A stretch of 64,000 nt of DNA from Microbispora catharanthi (GCF_006334915.2 NZ_VDMA02000021.1:99462-163461); one strand, 5' to 3'; numbered from the stretch's first letter, positions 1 to 7,782 are shown. Translations and numbers: made by a program. Notes: generated from the sequence alone by a model not told the origin.

Positions 1-134
1 GCGCCCAGCCCTTCCACCCGCTCGCGCGCCTGGTCCGATCGGGCCAGGGCGACCACCTCGTGGCCGGCCCCGACGAGGTGCTCGGCCACCACTCCGCCGA
101 CATAGCCGCTCGCACCGGTGATGAAGATCCGCAT
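1..134 (-). CDS. NAD(P)-dependent epimerase/SDR, N-terminal part only
   Basis: The gene runs off the left edge, so only the first 44 residues are visible. They start MRIFITGASGYVGG, a beta-strand followed by the GxxGxxG nucleotide-binding turn, then an acidic/basic stretch typical of an NAD(P)-binding Rossmann fold in the atypical (extended or NmrA-like) SDR family. The ATG is at 132-134 and points away from the XRE regulator at 296, so the two share a 160-base divergent promoter region. The substrate cannot be inferred from this fragment. Confidence 0.8.
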   Translation of the reverse strand, partial: MRIFITGASGYVGGVVAEHLVGAGHEVVALARSDQARERVEGLG

Positions 135-295
135 GATCGTGTGCCTTCCGTGAGGTCGGATGACCGGGGCGCGTCCGTGTTCGCCGCCGGTCGGTGCCAC
201 CCCCACCGTCGCCCGGGGCCGTGCCGAACAGCCAGGGACCAGGAGTCCATGGCTATGCGGTCTGTGCAGCCGATTTCCGGCGTACGGTCACAGGC

Positions 296-1147
296 ATGGA
301 CAAGCTTGGCCTGGCGAAGTTCCTGCGCGGCAAGCGTGAGCAGGTCAGTCCCGCCGACGTCGGCCTGCCGGAGGGACGCCGCCGCCGCACCCCCGGGCTG
401 CGGCGCGAGGAGGTCGCCCAGCTCGCGTACGTCTCGGTGGACCACTACACGCGGCTGGAGCAGGCGCGGGGCCGGCACCCGTCACGGCGCGTGCTCGACG
501 GGATCGCCCGCGCCCTGCGCCTGTCGGACCAGGAACGGGCCCACCTGTTCCACCTGGCCGGGGAGCGGGAGGAGAGCCGGTCCGCCGAACCCGTACGCGA
601 GGTGCGGCCGAGCACGCTGAACCTGCTCAACCGGCTGACCGACGCCGCCGCCATCGTCGTGGACGACACCTGCGGTGTGCTGGCCTGGAACCCGCTGGCG
701 GCGGCCCTGTTCGAGGACTTCTCCGCTCTGGCGGGCCAGGAGCGCAACGTCATCAGGCGTTACTTCCTGCACCCCGACCCCGAGCGGCGGCACTACGGCA
801 TGGGCAGCCCGGAGCGGTTCGTCGTCACGGCGGTCGGCTACCTGCGCGTCGCCGTCACCCGTTATCCCGACAGCCGTGAGCTGAGCAGCCTGATCGAGGA
901 GCTGCTGGCCGGGAGCGAGGAGTTCGCCCGCCTCTGGAACTCCCAGCGGTTCCACATCGAGCGGCACCTGCGCCAGACCGTGCGGCACCCGCGCGTCGGG
1001 CCGATCGAGCTGGACTTCGACGTGCTGACCGTGCCCGACCAGGAGCAGCAGGTGGTCATCTTCACCGCCGAGCCCGGGTCGCCGGCCTACGAGTCCCTGC
1101 AGTTCCTCAAGGTCATCGGCGCCGAGCAGGTGTCCGCCGACGCCTGA
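296..1147 (+). CDS. XRE-family regulator with MmyB-type ligand-binding domain
   Basis: A 283-residue transcription regulator. Residues about 5-75 form a helix-turn-helix of the XRE type with the actinobacterial signature RRRTPGLRREEVAQLA and DHYTRLEQ. Residues about 100-270 match the MmyB-like (PAS-like) ligand-binding domain, with WNPLAAALF and the VRHPRVG segment near the end. These regulators usually control a neighbouring oxidoreductase; here the divergent partner is the truncated SDR at the left edge, which is the likely target. The ATG at 296 is preferred over an upstream in-frame ATG at 194 because the family begins with a short helix just before the HTH. Confidence 0.9.
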   Translation: MDKLGLAKFLRGKREQVSPADVGLPEGRRRRTPGLRREEVAQLAYVSVDHYTRLEQARGRHPSRRVLDGIARALRLSDQERAHLFHLAGEREESRSAEPVREVRPSTLNLLNRLTDAAAIVVDDTCGVLAWNPLAAALFEDFSALAGQERNVIRRYFLHPDPERRHYGMGSPERFVVTAVGYLRVAVTRYPDSRELSSLIEELLAGSEEFARLWNSQRFHIERHLRQTVRHPRVGPIELDFDVLTVPDQEQQVVIFTAEPGSPAYESLQFLKVIGAEQVSADA

Positions 1148-1156
1148 CGGGCGCCT

Positions 1157-1224
1157 GATGTAAAAGATTCTGTACACGAGGTCAAAGATTCGCTACCTTG
1201 GTGATGTCAAAGATTTTGTACATC
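1157..1224. promoter_or_regulatory. Repeated operator/promoter elements before the YozG-like operon
   Basis: A strikingly AT-rich patch in GC-rich DNA. The core TCAAAGATT (first copy TAAAAGATT) occurs at 1161, 1182 and 1207. The first and third copies extend to a 20-base near-repeat beginning GATGT and ending TGTACA (1157-1176 and 1203-1222). The third copy also has inverted ends, GATGT at 1203 and ACATC at 1220-1224. It lies just ahead of the ribosome binding site of the 1239 gene. A binding site for the small HTH protein encoded at 1664 is the simplest reading; this is inference. Confidence 0.6.
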
Positions 1225-1238
1225 ACAAGGAGCCGATC

Positions 1239-1667
1239 ATGACTCACATCGAAAAGCGCGCCTGGATCAGGCTGGTCGTCGCCGTGCTCGCCTACGCCGC
1301 GTACGTCGTGGCCGTACTCAGACGGGCGGATGGAGGCCCGTTACCCGACGTGCCGTACACCGCCGCCCTGCTGTGGACGGTCGGCGGGGCCATCGCCGCG
1401 TCGATCGTGGCCGAGATCGGGATGTCGATCGTCAACCCTCGGGCCTCGCGGGTCGTCGACGTCCGCGACAGGGAGATCGGGCGGCTCGGCGACCACACCG
1501 GTCAGGCGTTCGTCGTCATCGGCGCGCTCGCGGCGATGCTCATGGCCATGGCCGGATGGGATCGGTTCTGGATCGCGAACGTCGTCTACCTGTGCTTCGT
1601 GCTGTCGGCGGTCCTCAGCGGAATCACCAAGATCATCGTCTATCGCAGGAGCCTTCCGGAGTGGTGA
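1239..1667 (+). CDS. Small four-helix membrane protein (DUF2178-like), paired with YozG-like regulator
   Basis: A 142-residue protein with four predicted transmembrane helices (about residues 10-28, 40-62, 85-105 and 112-132) and a cytosolic loop rich in Arg/Asp between helices 2 and 3. It resembles the DUF2178-type membrane proteins that are encoded directly before a small YozG/XRE regulator in many Gram-positive bacteria. Its stop codon overlaps the GTG of the regulator (4-base overlap at 1664-1667), so the two are translationally coupled. An AAGGAG site precedes the ATG. The function is unknown; a membrane sensor or modulator for the regulator is plausible. Confidence 0.75.
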   Translation: MTHIEKRAWIRLVVAVLAYAAYVVAVLRRADGGPLPDVPYTAALLWTVGGAIAASIVAEIGMSIVNPRASRVVDVRDREIGRLGDHTGQAFVVIGALAAMLMAMAGWDRFWIANVVYLCFVLSAVLSGITKIIVYRRSLPEW

Positions 1668-1897
1668 AGCCCACACGCGTGACGAACCGCATCCGCGCGT
1701 TGCGGTTCGCCCACGACGAGATGACCCAGGCCGAACTCGCCGAGCGCATCGGCGTGACCAGGCAGACCCTGATCGCCATCGAACAGGGGCGATACTCGCC
1801 GTCTCTGGAGATGGCATTCCGGATCGCCCAGGTGTTCGGCGTTCCGCTCGACGACGTGTTCCAGTACCCCCCCGACCTCCCGGAAGGAACGCCATGA
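1664..1897 (+). CDS. Small XRE-type HTH regulator (YozG-like)
   Basis: A 77-residue protein made almost entirely of a helix-turn-helix: MTQAELAERIGVTRQTLIAIEQG is followed by SPSLEMAFRIAQVFGVPLDDVF. This is the compact YozG/PlcR-like single-domain form. GTG at 1664 overlaps the upstream stop; an in-frame GTG at 1661 is also possible, and the AGGAG at 1647 serves either. The ATG of the next gene overlaps this stop (1894-1897), so membrane protein, regulator and dehydrogenase form a tight three-gene operon. It probably binds the repeats at 1157-1224. Confidence 0.85.
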   Translation: MKPTRVTNRIRALRFAHDEMTQAELAERIGVTRQTLIAIEQGRYSPSLEMAFRIAQVFGVPLDDVFQYPPDLPEGTP

Positions 1898-2871
1898 AAG
1901 CCATCGTCCAGGACGCGTACGGCCCGGCCGACGTGCTCCGCCTCCGCGACGTCGACCGCCCCGCGATCGGCGACGAGGAGGTGCTCGTCGAGGTCCGCGC
2001 CGCCGCCGTGGACCCCGGCGTGTGGGTCCTCATGACCGGCCGTCCGTATCTCATGCGCCTCGCGGGCTTCGGCATGCGGCGGCCCAAGGTCGCGGTCCGG
2101 GGCCGTGACGTGGCCGGGGTGGTGGCGGCCGTCGGCGCCCGCGTCACCCGGTTCCAGCCGGGTCAGGAGGTGTACGGCACCTGCGAGAGCGGCTCGTACG
2201 CCGAGTACGCGAGCGCACGGCAGAGCAGGCTCGCACCGAAGCCGGCGGGCCTCACGTTCGAGCAGGCCGCCGCGGTGCCCGTCTCGGGTATGACGGCGCT
2301 GCAGGCCGTCCGCGACGTCGCCCGCGTCCGGCCGGGACAGCGGGTGCTGGTCATCGGCGCGACGGGGGGCGTGGGGTCGTTCGCCGTGCAGATCGCCAAG
2401 GCGTACGGCGCGAGCGTCACCGGCGTGTGCTCGGCGGCGAAGGCCGGGCTCGTGCGGTCGCTCGGCGCCGACGACGTCATCGACTACGCCCGCGAGGAGA
2501 TCGACCGCGACGGCGCACGCTACGACGTCGTCGTCGAGACCGCGGGAAACCGGCCGCTGTCCCTGCTGCGGCGCGCCCTGACCCCGCGCGGGACGCTGGT
2601 GATCGTCGGCGGCGGGCACACGGCATACCGCTTCACCGGGGGCATGGGACGCACGTTCCGGGCGCCGCTGCTGTCGATGTTCGTCGGTCAGCGGCTGCGC
2701 CCGGTGATGAGCCGGGAGCGGGCCGAGCACCTGGAGGAACTCACGCGGCTCGTCGAGTCGGGCGCCCTCGCCCCCGTGATCGACCGCGCCTATCCTCTGA
2801 GCGAAGCGCCCGACGCGATCCGCCGCCTCATCGACGGACACCCCGCCGGCAAGGTCGTCGTCACCGTGTGA
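1894..2871 (+). CDS. Zinc-independent medium-chain dehydrogenase (quinone-oxidoreductase type)
   Basis: A 325-residue NAD(P)H-dependent medium-chain dehydrogenase/reductase. The N-terminal GroES-like half ends near residue 120. The Rossmann half carries the GATGGVGSFAVQIAKAYGA nucleotide motif and the family signature GxDVAGVVAAVG. The Cys and His ligands of zinc-dependent alcohol dehydrogenases are absent, so it belongs with quinone oxidoreductase-like enzymes that reduce small enones or quinones. It is translationally coupled (ATGA overlap) to the HTH gene, which suggests control by the repeat operator upstream. The substrate is not known. Confidence 0.88.
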   Translation: MKAIVQDAYGPADVLRLRDVDRPAIGDEEVLVEVRAAAVDPGVWVLMTGRPYLMRLAGFGMRRPKVAVRGRDVAGVVAAVGARVTRFQPGQEVYGTCESGSYAEYASARQSRLAPKPAGLTFEQAAAVPVSGMTALQAVRDVARVRPGQRVLVIGATGGVGSFAVQIAKAYGASVTGVCSAAKAGLVRSLGADDVIDYAREEIDRDGARYDVVVETAGNRPLSLLRRALTPRGTLVIVGGGHTAYRFTGGMGRTFRAPLLSMFVGQRLRPVMSRERAEHLEELTRLVESGALAPVIDRAYPLSEAPDAIRRLIDGHPAGKVVVTV

Positions 2872-2877
2872 CCACCC

Positions 2878-3279
2878 TCAGGGAGTCAGGGGGATCCGGC
2901 GGGCGCGGACCGTCCGGTGGCTGATCCGCCAGCCGTGGTCGCCGCGCACCAGCGTGTCCTCGTAGGTCACACTGCCTGTGGTCCCGTCAGTGTTGACCCC
3001 GATGCCCTTCGACAGCGCTCGCGCCCGGCCGTCCGCCGCCTCGGTGACGACGATGTTGGTGACGTGATGGGCGACGGGGTTCGCCTCGCCCAGGGCGAGC
3101 GCGGCGTCGCGCAGCGCCGCAAGCCCCACGATCACCCCGCCGCCGAGATCGCTGACGTCGTAGACCACGCCGGACTCGAACACCTCGCGCAGGCCGTCGA
3201 AGTCGCCGCCGTCCGTGAGGTGGCCGTGCAGGTTGATCAGGTCCGCGATGGCCGTGTGGTCATCGGCAGTCAGGGTCAT
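2878..3279 (-). CDS. SnoaL-like / NTF2-fold protein
   Basis: A 133-residue protein of the SnoaL_4/NTF2-like cone fold: an N-terminal helix pair (AIADLINLHGHLTDGGDFDGL), an acidic strand VYDVSDLGG, then ALSKGIGVNTDG and a C-terminal strand GWRISHRTVRAR. Family members are small polyketide cyclases, dehydratases or isomerases, or merely ligand-binding proteins. The ATG at 3277-3279 has a GGAGG site in front of it. It is transcribed divergently from the TetR gene at 3391 with a long inverted repeat between, so it is probably the repressed partner. Confidence 0.82.
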   Translation of the reverse strand: MTLTADDHTAIADLINLHGHLTDGGDFDGLREVFESGVVYDVSDLGGGVIVGLAALRDAALALGEANPVAHHVTNIVVTEAADGRARALSKGIGVNTDGTTGSVTYEDTLVRGDHGWRISHRTVRARRIPLTP

Positions 3280-3300
3280 CGTCCTCCGCCGTTCCTCTAA

Positions 3301-3350
3301 GTGGGGAGTTCCCCGGTTCGAGCTGTTACCGTAAACGGGGAACTCCCCAC
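3301..3350. promoter_or_regulatory. Inverted-repeat operator between NTF2-like and TetR genes
   Basis: GTGGGGAGTTCCCCG at 3301-3315 is repeated as its exact reverse complement at 3336-3350, with a 20-base spacer. Each arm is itself nearly palindromic (GGGGA-TTCCCC). Two dyad sites covering a divergent promoter are typical of a TetR dimer-pair operator. It sits between the start codons of the two divergent genes, so it should control both. Confidence 0.8.
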
Positions 3351-3390
3351 ATAGCAAGGGACCGGAGAGCAAGAAGAGAAGGGAGTGTGG

Positions 3391-3975
3391 ATGACGCCGA
3401 GCAGTCCCGAGCCCGCACCGCGCGGCCGTACGCGCAGGGCGGACGCGTCACGCAACGCGGCGCTGCTGCTCGCCGCCGCACGCGAGCTCGTCACCGAGTC
3501 GGGACCCGAGGTCACGCTGGACGAGGTGGCGCGGCGAGCCGGCGTCGGCAACGCGACCCTGTATCGACACTTCCCCACCCGGGCCGACCTGCTCGTCGCC
3601 GTGTACGCGGACGAGGTGGCGGAGTTGTGCCGCCAGGGCGCCGACCTGCTGGCCGACCCGTCCCCGGCCGACGCGCTCTTCTCCTGGCTGGACGCGTTCG
3701 TCGTGCACGTCGCGACGAAGCGGCCACTCGCCCTCACGGCCACGGAAGGTCCCACCGGCCGTCGTAGCGCGTTGTTCGACCAGTGGCACAGGTCGATCCG
3801 CGCCACCGCGTCGGACCTGCTGGAACGCGCGCAGGACGCCGGTGCCGCACGACCCGGACTCACCGTGACCGACCTGCTGGCCCTCGCCGGCGGCGCGGCA
3901 CTCACCGGAACCGACGTGGCCCACGCCCGGCGGCTCACCGCGCTCCTGCGCGACGGCCTGGCAACCGGCGGCTGA
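3391..3975 (+). CDS. TetR-family repressor
   Basis: A 194-residue TetR protein. The DNA-binding domain (residues about 15-65) shows VTLDEVARRAGVGNATLYRHFPTRADLLVAVY. The C-terminal half matches the TetR_C_33-like 'SbtR' group of actinobacteria. ATG at 3391 follows GGGAG; an in-frame GTG lies two codons upstream. The divergent NTF2-like gene and the 15-base inverted repeat at 3301-3350 make this a local autoregulated pair. Confidence 0.9.
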   Translation: MTPSSPEPAPRGRTRRADASRNAALLLAAARELVTESGPEVTLDEVARRAGVGNATLYRHFPTRADLLVAVYADEVAELCRQGADLLADPSPADALFSWLDAFVVHVATKRPLALTATEGPTGRRSALFDQWHRSIRATASDLLERAQDAGAARPGLTVTDLLALAGGAALTGTDVAHARRLTALLRDGLATGG

Positions 3976-4015
3976 GGTTCGATCGCGGCTCAGGCGACCA
4001 GGTCGGGTCTGGCAA

Positions 4016-4052
4016 AAAGTGATATCACTTTGCTAGTGTCGTGCTAGACACT
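4016..4052. promoter_or_regulatory. Perfect 16-bp palindrome and adjacent dyad before SPFH operon
   Basis: AAAGTGATATCACTTT at 4016-4031 is a perfect 16-bp palindrome. It is followed at once by AGTGTC-N6-GACACT at 4035-4052, another dyad, and then by the AGGAG of the SPFH gene. The two elements together cover the likely promoter. The ribbon-helix-helix protein encoded second in the operon is the obvious candidate to bind here; that link is inferred. Confidence 0.75.
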
Positions 4053-4063
4053 GAGGAGAAGAC

Positions 4064-4990
4064 ATGACAGACCTGCAGATCGCCGTCGACATGCCGGCCC
4101 CCCAGACCCACGAGCGGACGGCGCGAGCGGCCTCGGGGTGGCCGATGCTGGTCCTGGCCCTGATCGGCCTGCTGAGCCCCGCCGCGCTGATCGCGGTCGG
4201 AGCCGGCCTCGCGGCCGACGGCAGCGGCGGACCGGGAGTCGCCCTGATCGCCGCCGGGGTGCTGCTCTTCCTGGTGGCCCTCGTCGTCCTGACGGGGCTC
4301 ACCGCGGTCGCTCCGGGTGAGGCGCGGGTGATCCAGCTGCTCGGCCGCTACGTGGGCACGGTCCGCACGCCCGGCCTCCGGTTCGTGGTGCCCTTCACGC
4401 AGAAGCGCCGGGTCTCGACCCGGATCCGCAACCACGAGACCGACGTCACCAAGGTCAACGACGCCGACGGCAACCCGATCGAGATGGCCGCCGTGGTGGT
4501 GTGGCAGGTCGAGGACACGGCGAAGGCCGTCTTCGAAGTCGACGACTTCGTGGAGTTCGTCGCCTTCCAGACCGAGACCGCGGTGCGTCACATCGCCGGC
4601 AGCTACCCGTACGACGGGCACGACGACACGCTGTCCCTGCGTCAGAACGCGGACGAGATCACCGGTCGCCTGTCGGCCGAGATCCAGGCCCGGGTGGCGT
4701 CGGCGGGCGTCAAGGTCATCGAGTCGCGCATCACCCGCCTCGCGTACGCTCCCGAGATCGCACAGGCGATGCTGCGCCGCCAGCAGGCCGGGGCGGTCGT
4801 CGCGGCCCGCCAGCGGATCGTGGAGGGCGCCGTCGGCATGGTCGAGGCCGCACTGGCCCGCCTGGACGAGCACGACGTGATCGAGCTCGACGAGGAGCGC
4901 AAGGCCACCATGGTCAGCAACCTGCTCGTCGTCCTGTGCGGCGACCGCGACGTGCAGCCCGTGGTGAACACCGGCTCCCTCTACCGCTGA
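4064..4990 (+). CDS. SPFH/band-7 domain membrane protein
   Basis: A 308-residue protein of the stomatin/prohibitin/flotillin/HflK superfamily. Two hydrophobic helices (about residues 28-48 and 58-80) anchor it, followed by the band-7 domain, which starts at TAVAPGEARVIQLLGRYVGTV and contains TRIRNHETDVTKVND and GVKVIESRITRLAYAPEIA. The C-terminal helix with the AMLRRQQAGAVVAARQRIVEGA segment is typical of SPFH oligomerisation. These proteins form membrane microdomain scaffolds or rings. The gene leads a three-gene operon with an RHH protein (22 bases on) and a GPP34 protein. Confidence 0.92.
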   Translation: MTDLQIAVDMPAPQTHERTARAASGWPMLVLALIGLLSPAALIAVGAGLAADGSGGPGVALIAAGVLLFLVALVVLTGLTAVAPGEARVIQLLGRYVGTVRTPGLRFVVPFTQKRRVSTRIRNHETDVTKVNDADGNPIEMAAVVVWQVEDTAKAVFEVDDFVEFVAFQTETAVRHIAGSYPYDGHDDTLSLRQNADEITGRLSAEIQARVASAGVKVIESRITRLAYAPEIAQAMLRRQQAGAVVAARQRIVEGAVGMVEAALARLDEHDVIELDEERKATMVSNLLVVLCGDRDVQPVVNTGSLYR

Positions 4991-5012
4991 GCTGTAGGCG
5001 ACCGAGCAGATT

Positions 5013-5255
5013 GTGGCGACCGAAAGAAAGAGCATCCTGCTGCGGCTGGACCCCGCGGTGCACGACGCACTGGCCCGCTGGGCCGGCGACGAACTGCGCA
5101 GCACCAATGCTCAGATCGAGTTCCTGCTGCGCCGGGCGCTGTCGGAGGCGGGACGGCTCCCGGGCGACGCCGGCCGCATCCCCCGGCGCGGCCGGCCGGC
5201 CAAGAAGGAGACCCCGCCTCCGGAGGCTCCCGCCGCCGATCCACCCGTCGAATGA
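5013..5255 (+). CDS. Arc-type ribbon-helix-helix protein
   Basis: An 80-residue protein. Residues 1-45 form an Arc/MetJ-like ribbon-helix-helix: a short strand KSILLRLDPAV, helix HDALARWAGDELRS, then the loop TNAQIEFLLRRALSEAGR. The rest is a Lys/Pro/Glu-rich tail (RGRPAKKETPPPEA) that looks disordered. The start is GTG at 5013. It sits between SPFH and GPP34 genes and probably represses the operon through the palindrome at 4016-4031. Automatic annotation often labels such proteins as HicB-like antitoxins, but no toxin partner is seen. Confidence 0.85.
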   Translation: MATERKSILLRLDPAVHDALARWAGDELRSTNAQIEFLLRRALSEAGRLPGDAGRIPRRGRPAKKETPPPEAPAADPPVE

Positions 5256-5270
5256 AAGGAGGGCAGTCGC

Positions 5271-5897
5271 GTGGACGTCCCCGGCTCCCTGACGGCTCAG
5301 CTCTACCTGCTGGCCTACGACCCGCGCAAGGAGCGGGTGGTGACGAACTACCGCTTCCCCTACCTGCTGCGCGCGGCCGCGCTCACCGACCTGCTGCTGA
5401 CCGGCCGGATCACCGACGACGGCGGCAAGGTGCGCGTGGTGTCGGAGGACCGGCTCGCCGACCCGGTCCTCGACGGCCTGCTGCACCAGATCGCCCAGTC
5501 AGGGCCCCGGCCATGGCGGCACTGGATCAGCAAGGACGGCCGCGCGACGGTCCGGGCGGTCCGCGACGAACTCGAGACGGGACGCTGGGTCAGGGTCGAG
5601 CTGCGCCGGCCGTTCCTCGTCTTCAACAGGAGCCACGTCCGCGTACGCGACACGCGTGTGGTGAAACAACTCACGGCGCGGGTCGCCACCGCTCTCACCG
5701 GTCCGGTCTCCCGGGTCGAGGACCGGGAGGCCGCCCTTGTCGGCCTGGCCGCCGCGGGAGAGCTCGGGACGATCCTCCCGCGAGCCAGACGACGGGCACA
5801 CAAGCAGCGCATCGCCCTGCTGTCCGAACGCGGCGGCCCGGCGGCCCCGGCCCTCCGCAAGGTCATCCAGCAGGCCCGCGCCGCGAGCGGCGGCTGA
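5271..5897 (+). CDS. GPP34 (GOLPH3/VPS74-like) family protein
   Basis: A 208-residue protein of the GPP34 family, the fold of eukaryotic GOLPH3/Vps74, which bind phosphoinositides on Golgi membranes. Actinomycetes have many copies of unproven role. Visible family features are the N-terminal SLTAQLYLLAYDPRKERV, the helix LLRAAALTDLLLTGRI, the beta-hairpin KVRVV, and a C-terminal basic helix bundle (RARRRAHKQRIALL). GTG at 5271 has a strong AAAGGAGGG seven bases ahead. Being the last gene of the SPFH operon links it to membrane organisation. Confidence 0.9.
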   Translation: MDVPGSLTAQLYLLAYDPRKERVVTNYRFPYLLRAAALTDLLLTGRITDDGGKVRVVSEDRLADPVLDGLLHQIAQSGPRPWRHWISKDGRATVRAVRDELETGRWVRVELRRPFLVFNRSHVRVRDTRVVKQLTARVATALTGPVSRVEDREAALVGLAAAGELGTILPRARRRAHKQRIALLSERGGPAAPALRKVIQQARAASGG

Positions 5898-5947
5898 CCT
5901 CAGGACAAACTCGTACGGCCCCCAGCCGCCGCCACCACCGGGCCCGT

Positions 5948-6613
5948 TCACCTGCCGCAGGTGCGGAGCATGTTGAGCAGGGCCACCTTCTCCGCACGGG
6001 TCACCAAGAGCCGGTAGTGGTGCTTCACGGTGATCCATGAGGTCGCGTAGCGGCACCAGAAGGCACGGCGCGGCGGACGCCAGCTCTGCGGTCCCTGGCC
6101 TCCTTTGGCCATGTTGACGGAGTGGCTCACCACGACCAACTCGGGACGGCTGAGGTCGTTGGCGAACGCGCGCCGCTTCGCCTGGCTCCATCTCTTGGCG
6201 CCGGAACGCCAGGCGTACGCCAGGGGAACGACGTGGTCGACGTCGACCTGCTTCACGCTCTTCAGCATCTTGCCGTCGTACGGGCTGTGCCACACACCCT
6301 TCACGGCCTGGCACGCCCCGTTCCTCCGTACGCCCCGGCCCTGGCGCACGAGAACCACCTCCCGCGCGTCGCACTCCCCCTTGTGGTGCGCCCAGCGCGG
6401 CTGGAACCGCCGATGGCTGTAACCGCGAAGCGACAACGGCTTGGCGACCTTCAGCTGCGCCAGCATGCGGCGGGCCGTCGCCCCGGCATCGGCCTGTCCA
6501 CGGGCGTCGGCCGCGGCCTGCGGGGCGATCGCGACAGCGGTGATCGGGAGGACCACAAGGGACAGTACGGCGGCTCGAAGGGTGCGATTCATGGAGATCA
6601 TGGTTCCAGCCAT
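5948..6613 (-). CDS. Secreted HNH endonuclease (DUF1524 type)
   Basis: A 221-residue secreted nuclease-like protein. A signal peptide covers about the first 35 residues (hydrophobic core AAVLSLVVLPITAVAIA, AQAAA-like cleavage site). The mature part has the DVDHVVPLAYAW HNH centre, and SVNMAKGGQGPQSWRPP followed by FWCRYATSWITVKHHY, all hallmarks of the DUF1524/GmrSD-like secreted nucleases of actinomycetes. Cysteines near both ends may pair. ATG at 6613 has GGGGA upstream; 6601 and 6592 are alternative in-frame ATGs. It probably degrades extracellular DNA. It stands alone, convergent with the GPP34 operon. Confidence 0.88.
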   Translation of the reverse strand: MAGTMISMNRTLRAAVLSLVVLPITAVAIAPQAAADARGQADAGATARRMLAQLKVAKPLSLRGYSHRRFQPRWAHHKGECDAREVVLVRQGRGVRRNGACQAVKGVWHSPYDGKMLKSVKQVDVDHVVPLAYAWRSGAKRWSQAKRRAFANDLSRPELVVVSHSVNMAKGGQGPQSWRPPRRAFWCRYATSWITVKHHYRLLVTRAEKVALLNMLRTCGR

Positions 6614-6712
6614 ACCAGTCTTTCCCCATCGGCCGTGACGATATGCGACGGACGCACGACGATCCGCAGGCGGGAATGTCCGGCGATCTCGGGTGGTTCA
6701 AGGCGAAGGAAG

Positions 6713-6724
6713 TTGAAATTTCAA
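6713..6724. promoter_or_regulatory. TTGAAATTTCAA palindrome before pirin
   Basis: A perfect 12-bp AT-rich palindrome, with the AGGAGGG of the pirin gene starting three bases later. Its shape (TTGAAA-TTTCAA) resembles MarR-family half sites. No MarR gene is adjacent; the regulator would act from elsewhere. Confidence 0.55.
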
Positions 6725-6738
6725 TTAGGAGGGCGGCC

Positions 6739-7728
6739 ATGCCCGCTGTCACCGCCGACACCCTGACGCTGCCACGCGTCGCCGCACCGGATCCCGCCGT
6801 CGCGGCACCACGCCCCGTTCGCTCGGTGACGACCGCGCCCAGCGGCTTCGAGGGTGAGGGCTTCCCCGTACGGCGCGCGTTCGCCGGAGTGCCGCAGTCG
6901 ATGCTGGACCCGTTCATCCACATGGACCAGATGGGCGAGGTCGAGTACGCCCCCGGCGAGCCGAAGGGGACCCCGTGGCATCCGCACCGCGGCTTCGAGA
7001 CCGTCACCTACATCGTCGACGGCGTCTTCGAGCACCAGGACTCCAACGGAGGCGGCGGCACCATCACCAACGGCGACACCCAGTGGATGACCGCCGGGGC
7101 CGGCCTGCTGCACATCGAGAAGCCGCCGGAGCACCTGGTGGTCTCGGGCGGGCTCTTCCACGGCATCCAGCTGTGGGTGAACCTTCCTCGCGCGCACAAG
7201 TTCCACCTGCCCCGCTACCAGGACATCCAGGGACGGGAGGCGGCGCTGCTCGCCTCCGCCGACGGCGGCGCGCTGCTCCGAGTGATCGCCGGGGAGCTGG
7301 ACGGGTACGCCGGCCCGGGCGTCACGTTCACCCCGATCACGATGGTGCACGCGACCGTCAGCCCCGGTGCGCGGCTCGACCTGCCGTGGAACCCGGAGTT
7401 CAACGCCCTCGCCTACGTCCTGGCCGGGCAGGGCTCCGTGGGCGCCGAGCGGCGGCCGGTCCGCAAGGGGCAGCTGGCCGTCTTCGGCCCGGGTGGGTCG
7501 CTGACCCTCGCGGCGGACACCGTCCAGCCCCAGGCAGAGCCCAATCTGGAGGTGCTGCTGCTCGGCGGGCAGCCGATCCGCGAGCCGGTCGTGCACTACG
7601 GGCCGTTCGTGATGAACACCCGTGCCGAGATCGTCCAGGCGTTGGAGGACTACCAGGCGGGCCGTCTGGGCGTCATCCCCGCCGAGCGGGTTCCGCACGC
7701 CGACGGACCTTTGACCGCGACGGACTGA
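6739..7728 (+). CDS. Pirin-family bicupin protein
   Basis: A 329-residue pirin. The N-terminal cupin carries the metal-binding set PWHPHRGFETVTYIVDG (two His plus Glu) and AGAGLLHIEKPPE (His). The second cupin, from about residue 215, lacks metal ligands, as is usual. Some bacterial pirins are quercetin 2,3-dioxygenases and others act as redox-dependent partners of enzymes or regulators; the sequence does not decide which. ATG at 6739 follows AGGAGGG. A strong hairpin at 7743-7782 ends the transcript. Confidence 0.92.
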   Translation: MPAVTADTLTLPRVAAPDPAVAAPRPVRSVTTAPSGFEGEGFPVRRAFAGVPQSMLDPFIHMDQMGEVEYAPGEPKGTPWHPHRGFETVTYIVDGVFEHQDSNGGGGTITNGDTQWMTAGAGLLHIEKPPEHLVVSGGLFHGIQLWVNLPRAHKFHLPRYQDIQGREAALLASADGGALLRVIAGELDGYAGPGVTFTPITMVHATVSPGARLDLPWNPEFNALAYVLAGQGSVGAERRPVRKGQLAVFGPGGSLTLAADTVQPQAEPNLEVLLLGGQPIREPVVHYGPFVMNTRAEIVQALEDYQAGRLGVIPAERVPHADGPLTATD

Positions 7729-7742
7729 CACGCCCGCAGAAA

Positions 7743-7782
7743 GGCCGGCCGGGGAGCGCGCCCACCCGCCGCCCGGCCGGCC
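7743..7782. terminator. Bidirectional hairpin terminator
   Basis: GGCCGGCCGGGG at 7743-7754 pairs with CCCGGCCGGCC at 7772-7782 around a 17-base loop. It lies between the convergent pirin and TetR genes and can serve both. Confidence 0.7.

Noticed and set aside
5013..5255. HicAB or other toxin-antitoxin pair in the SPFH operon
   Set aside because: The RHH protein has no toxin neighbour; GPP34 and SPFH proteins are not toxins of any known type.
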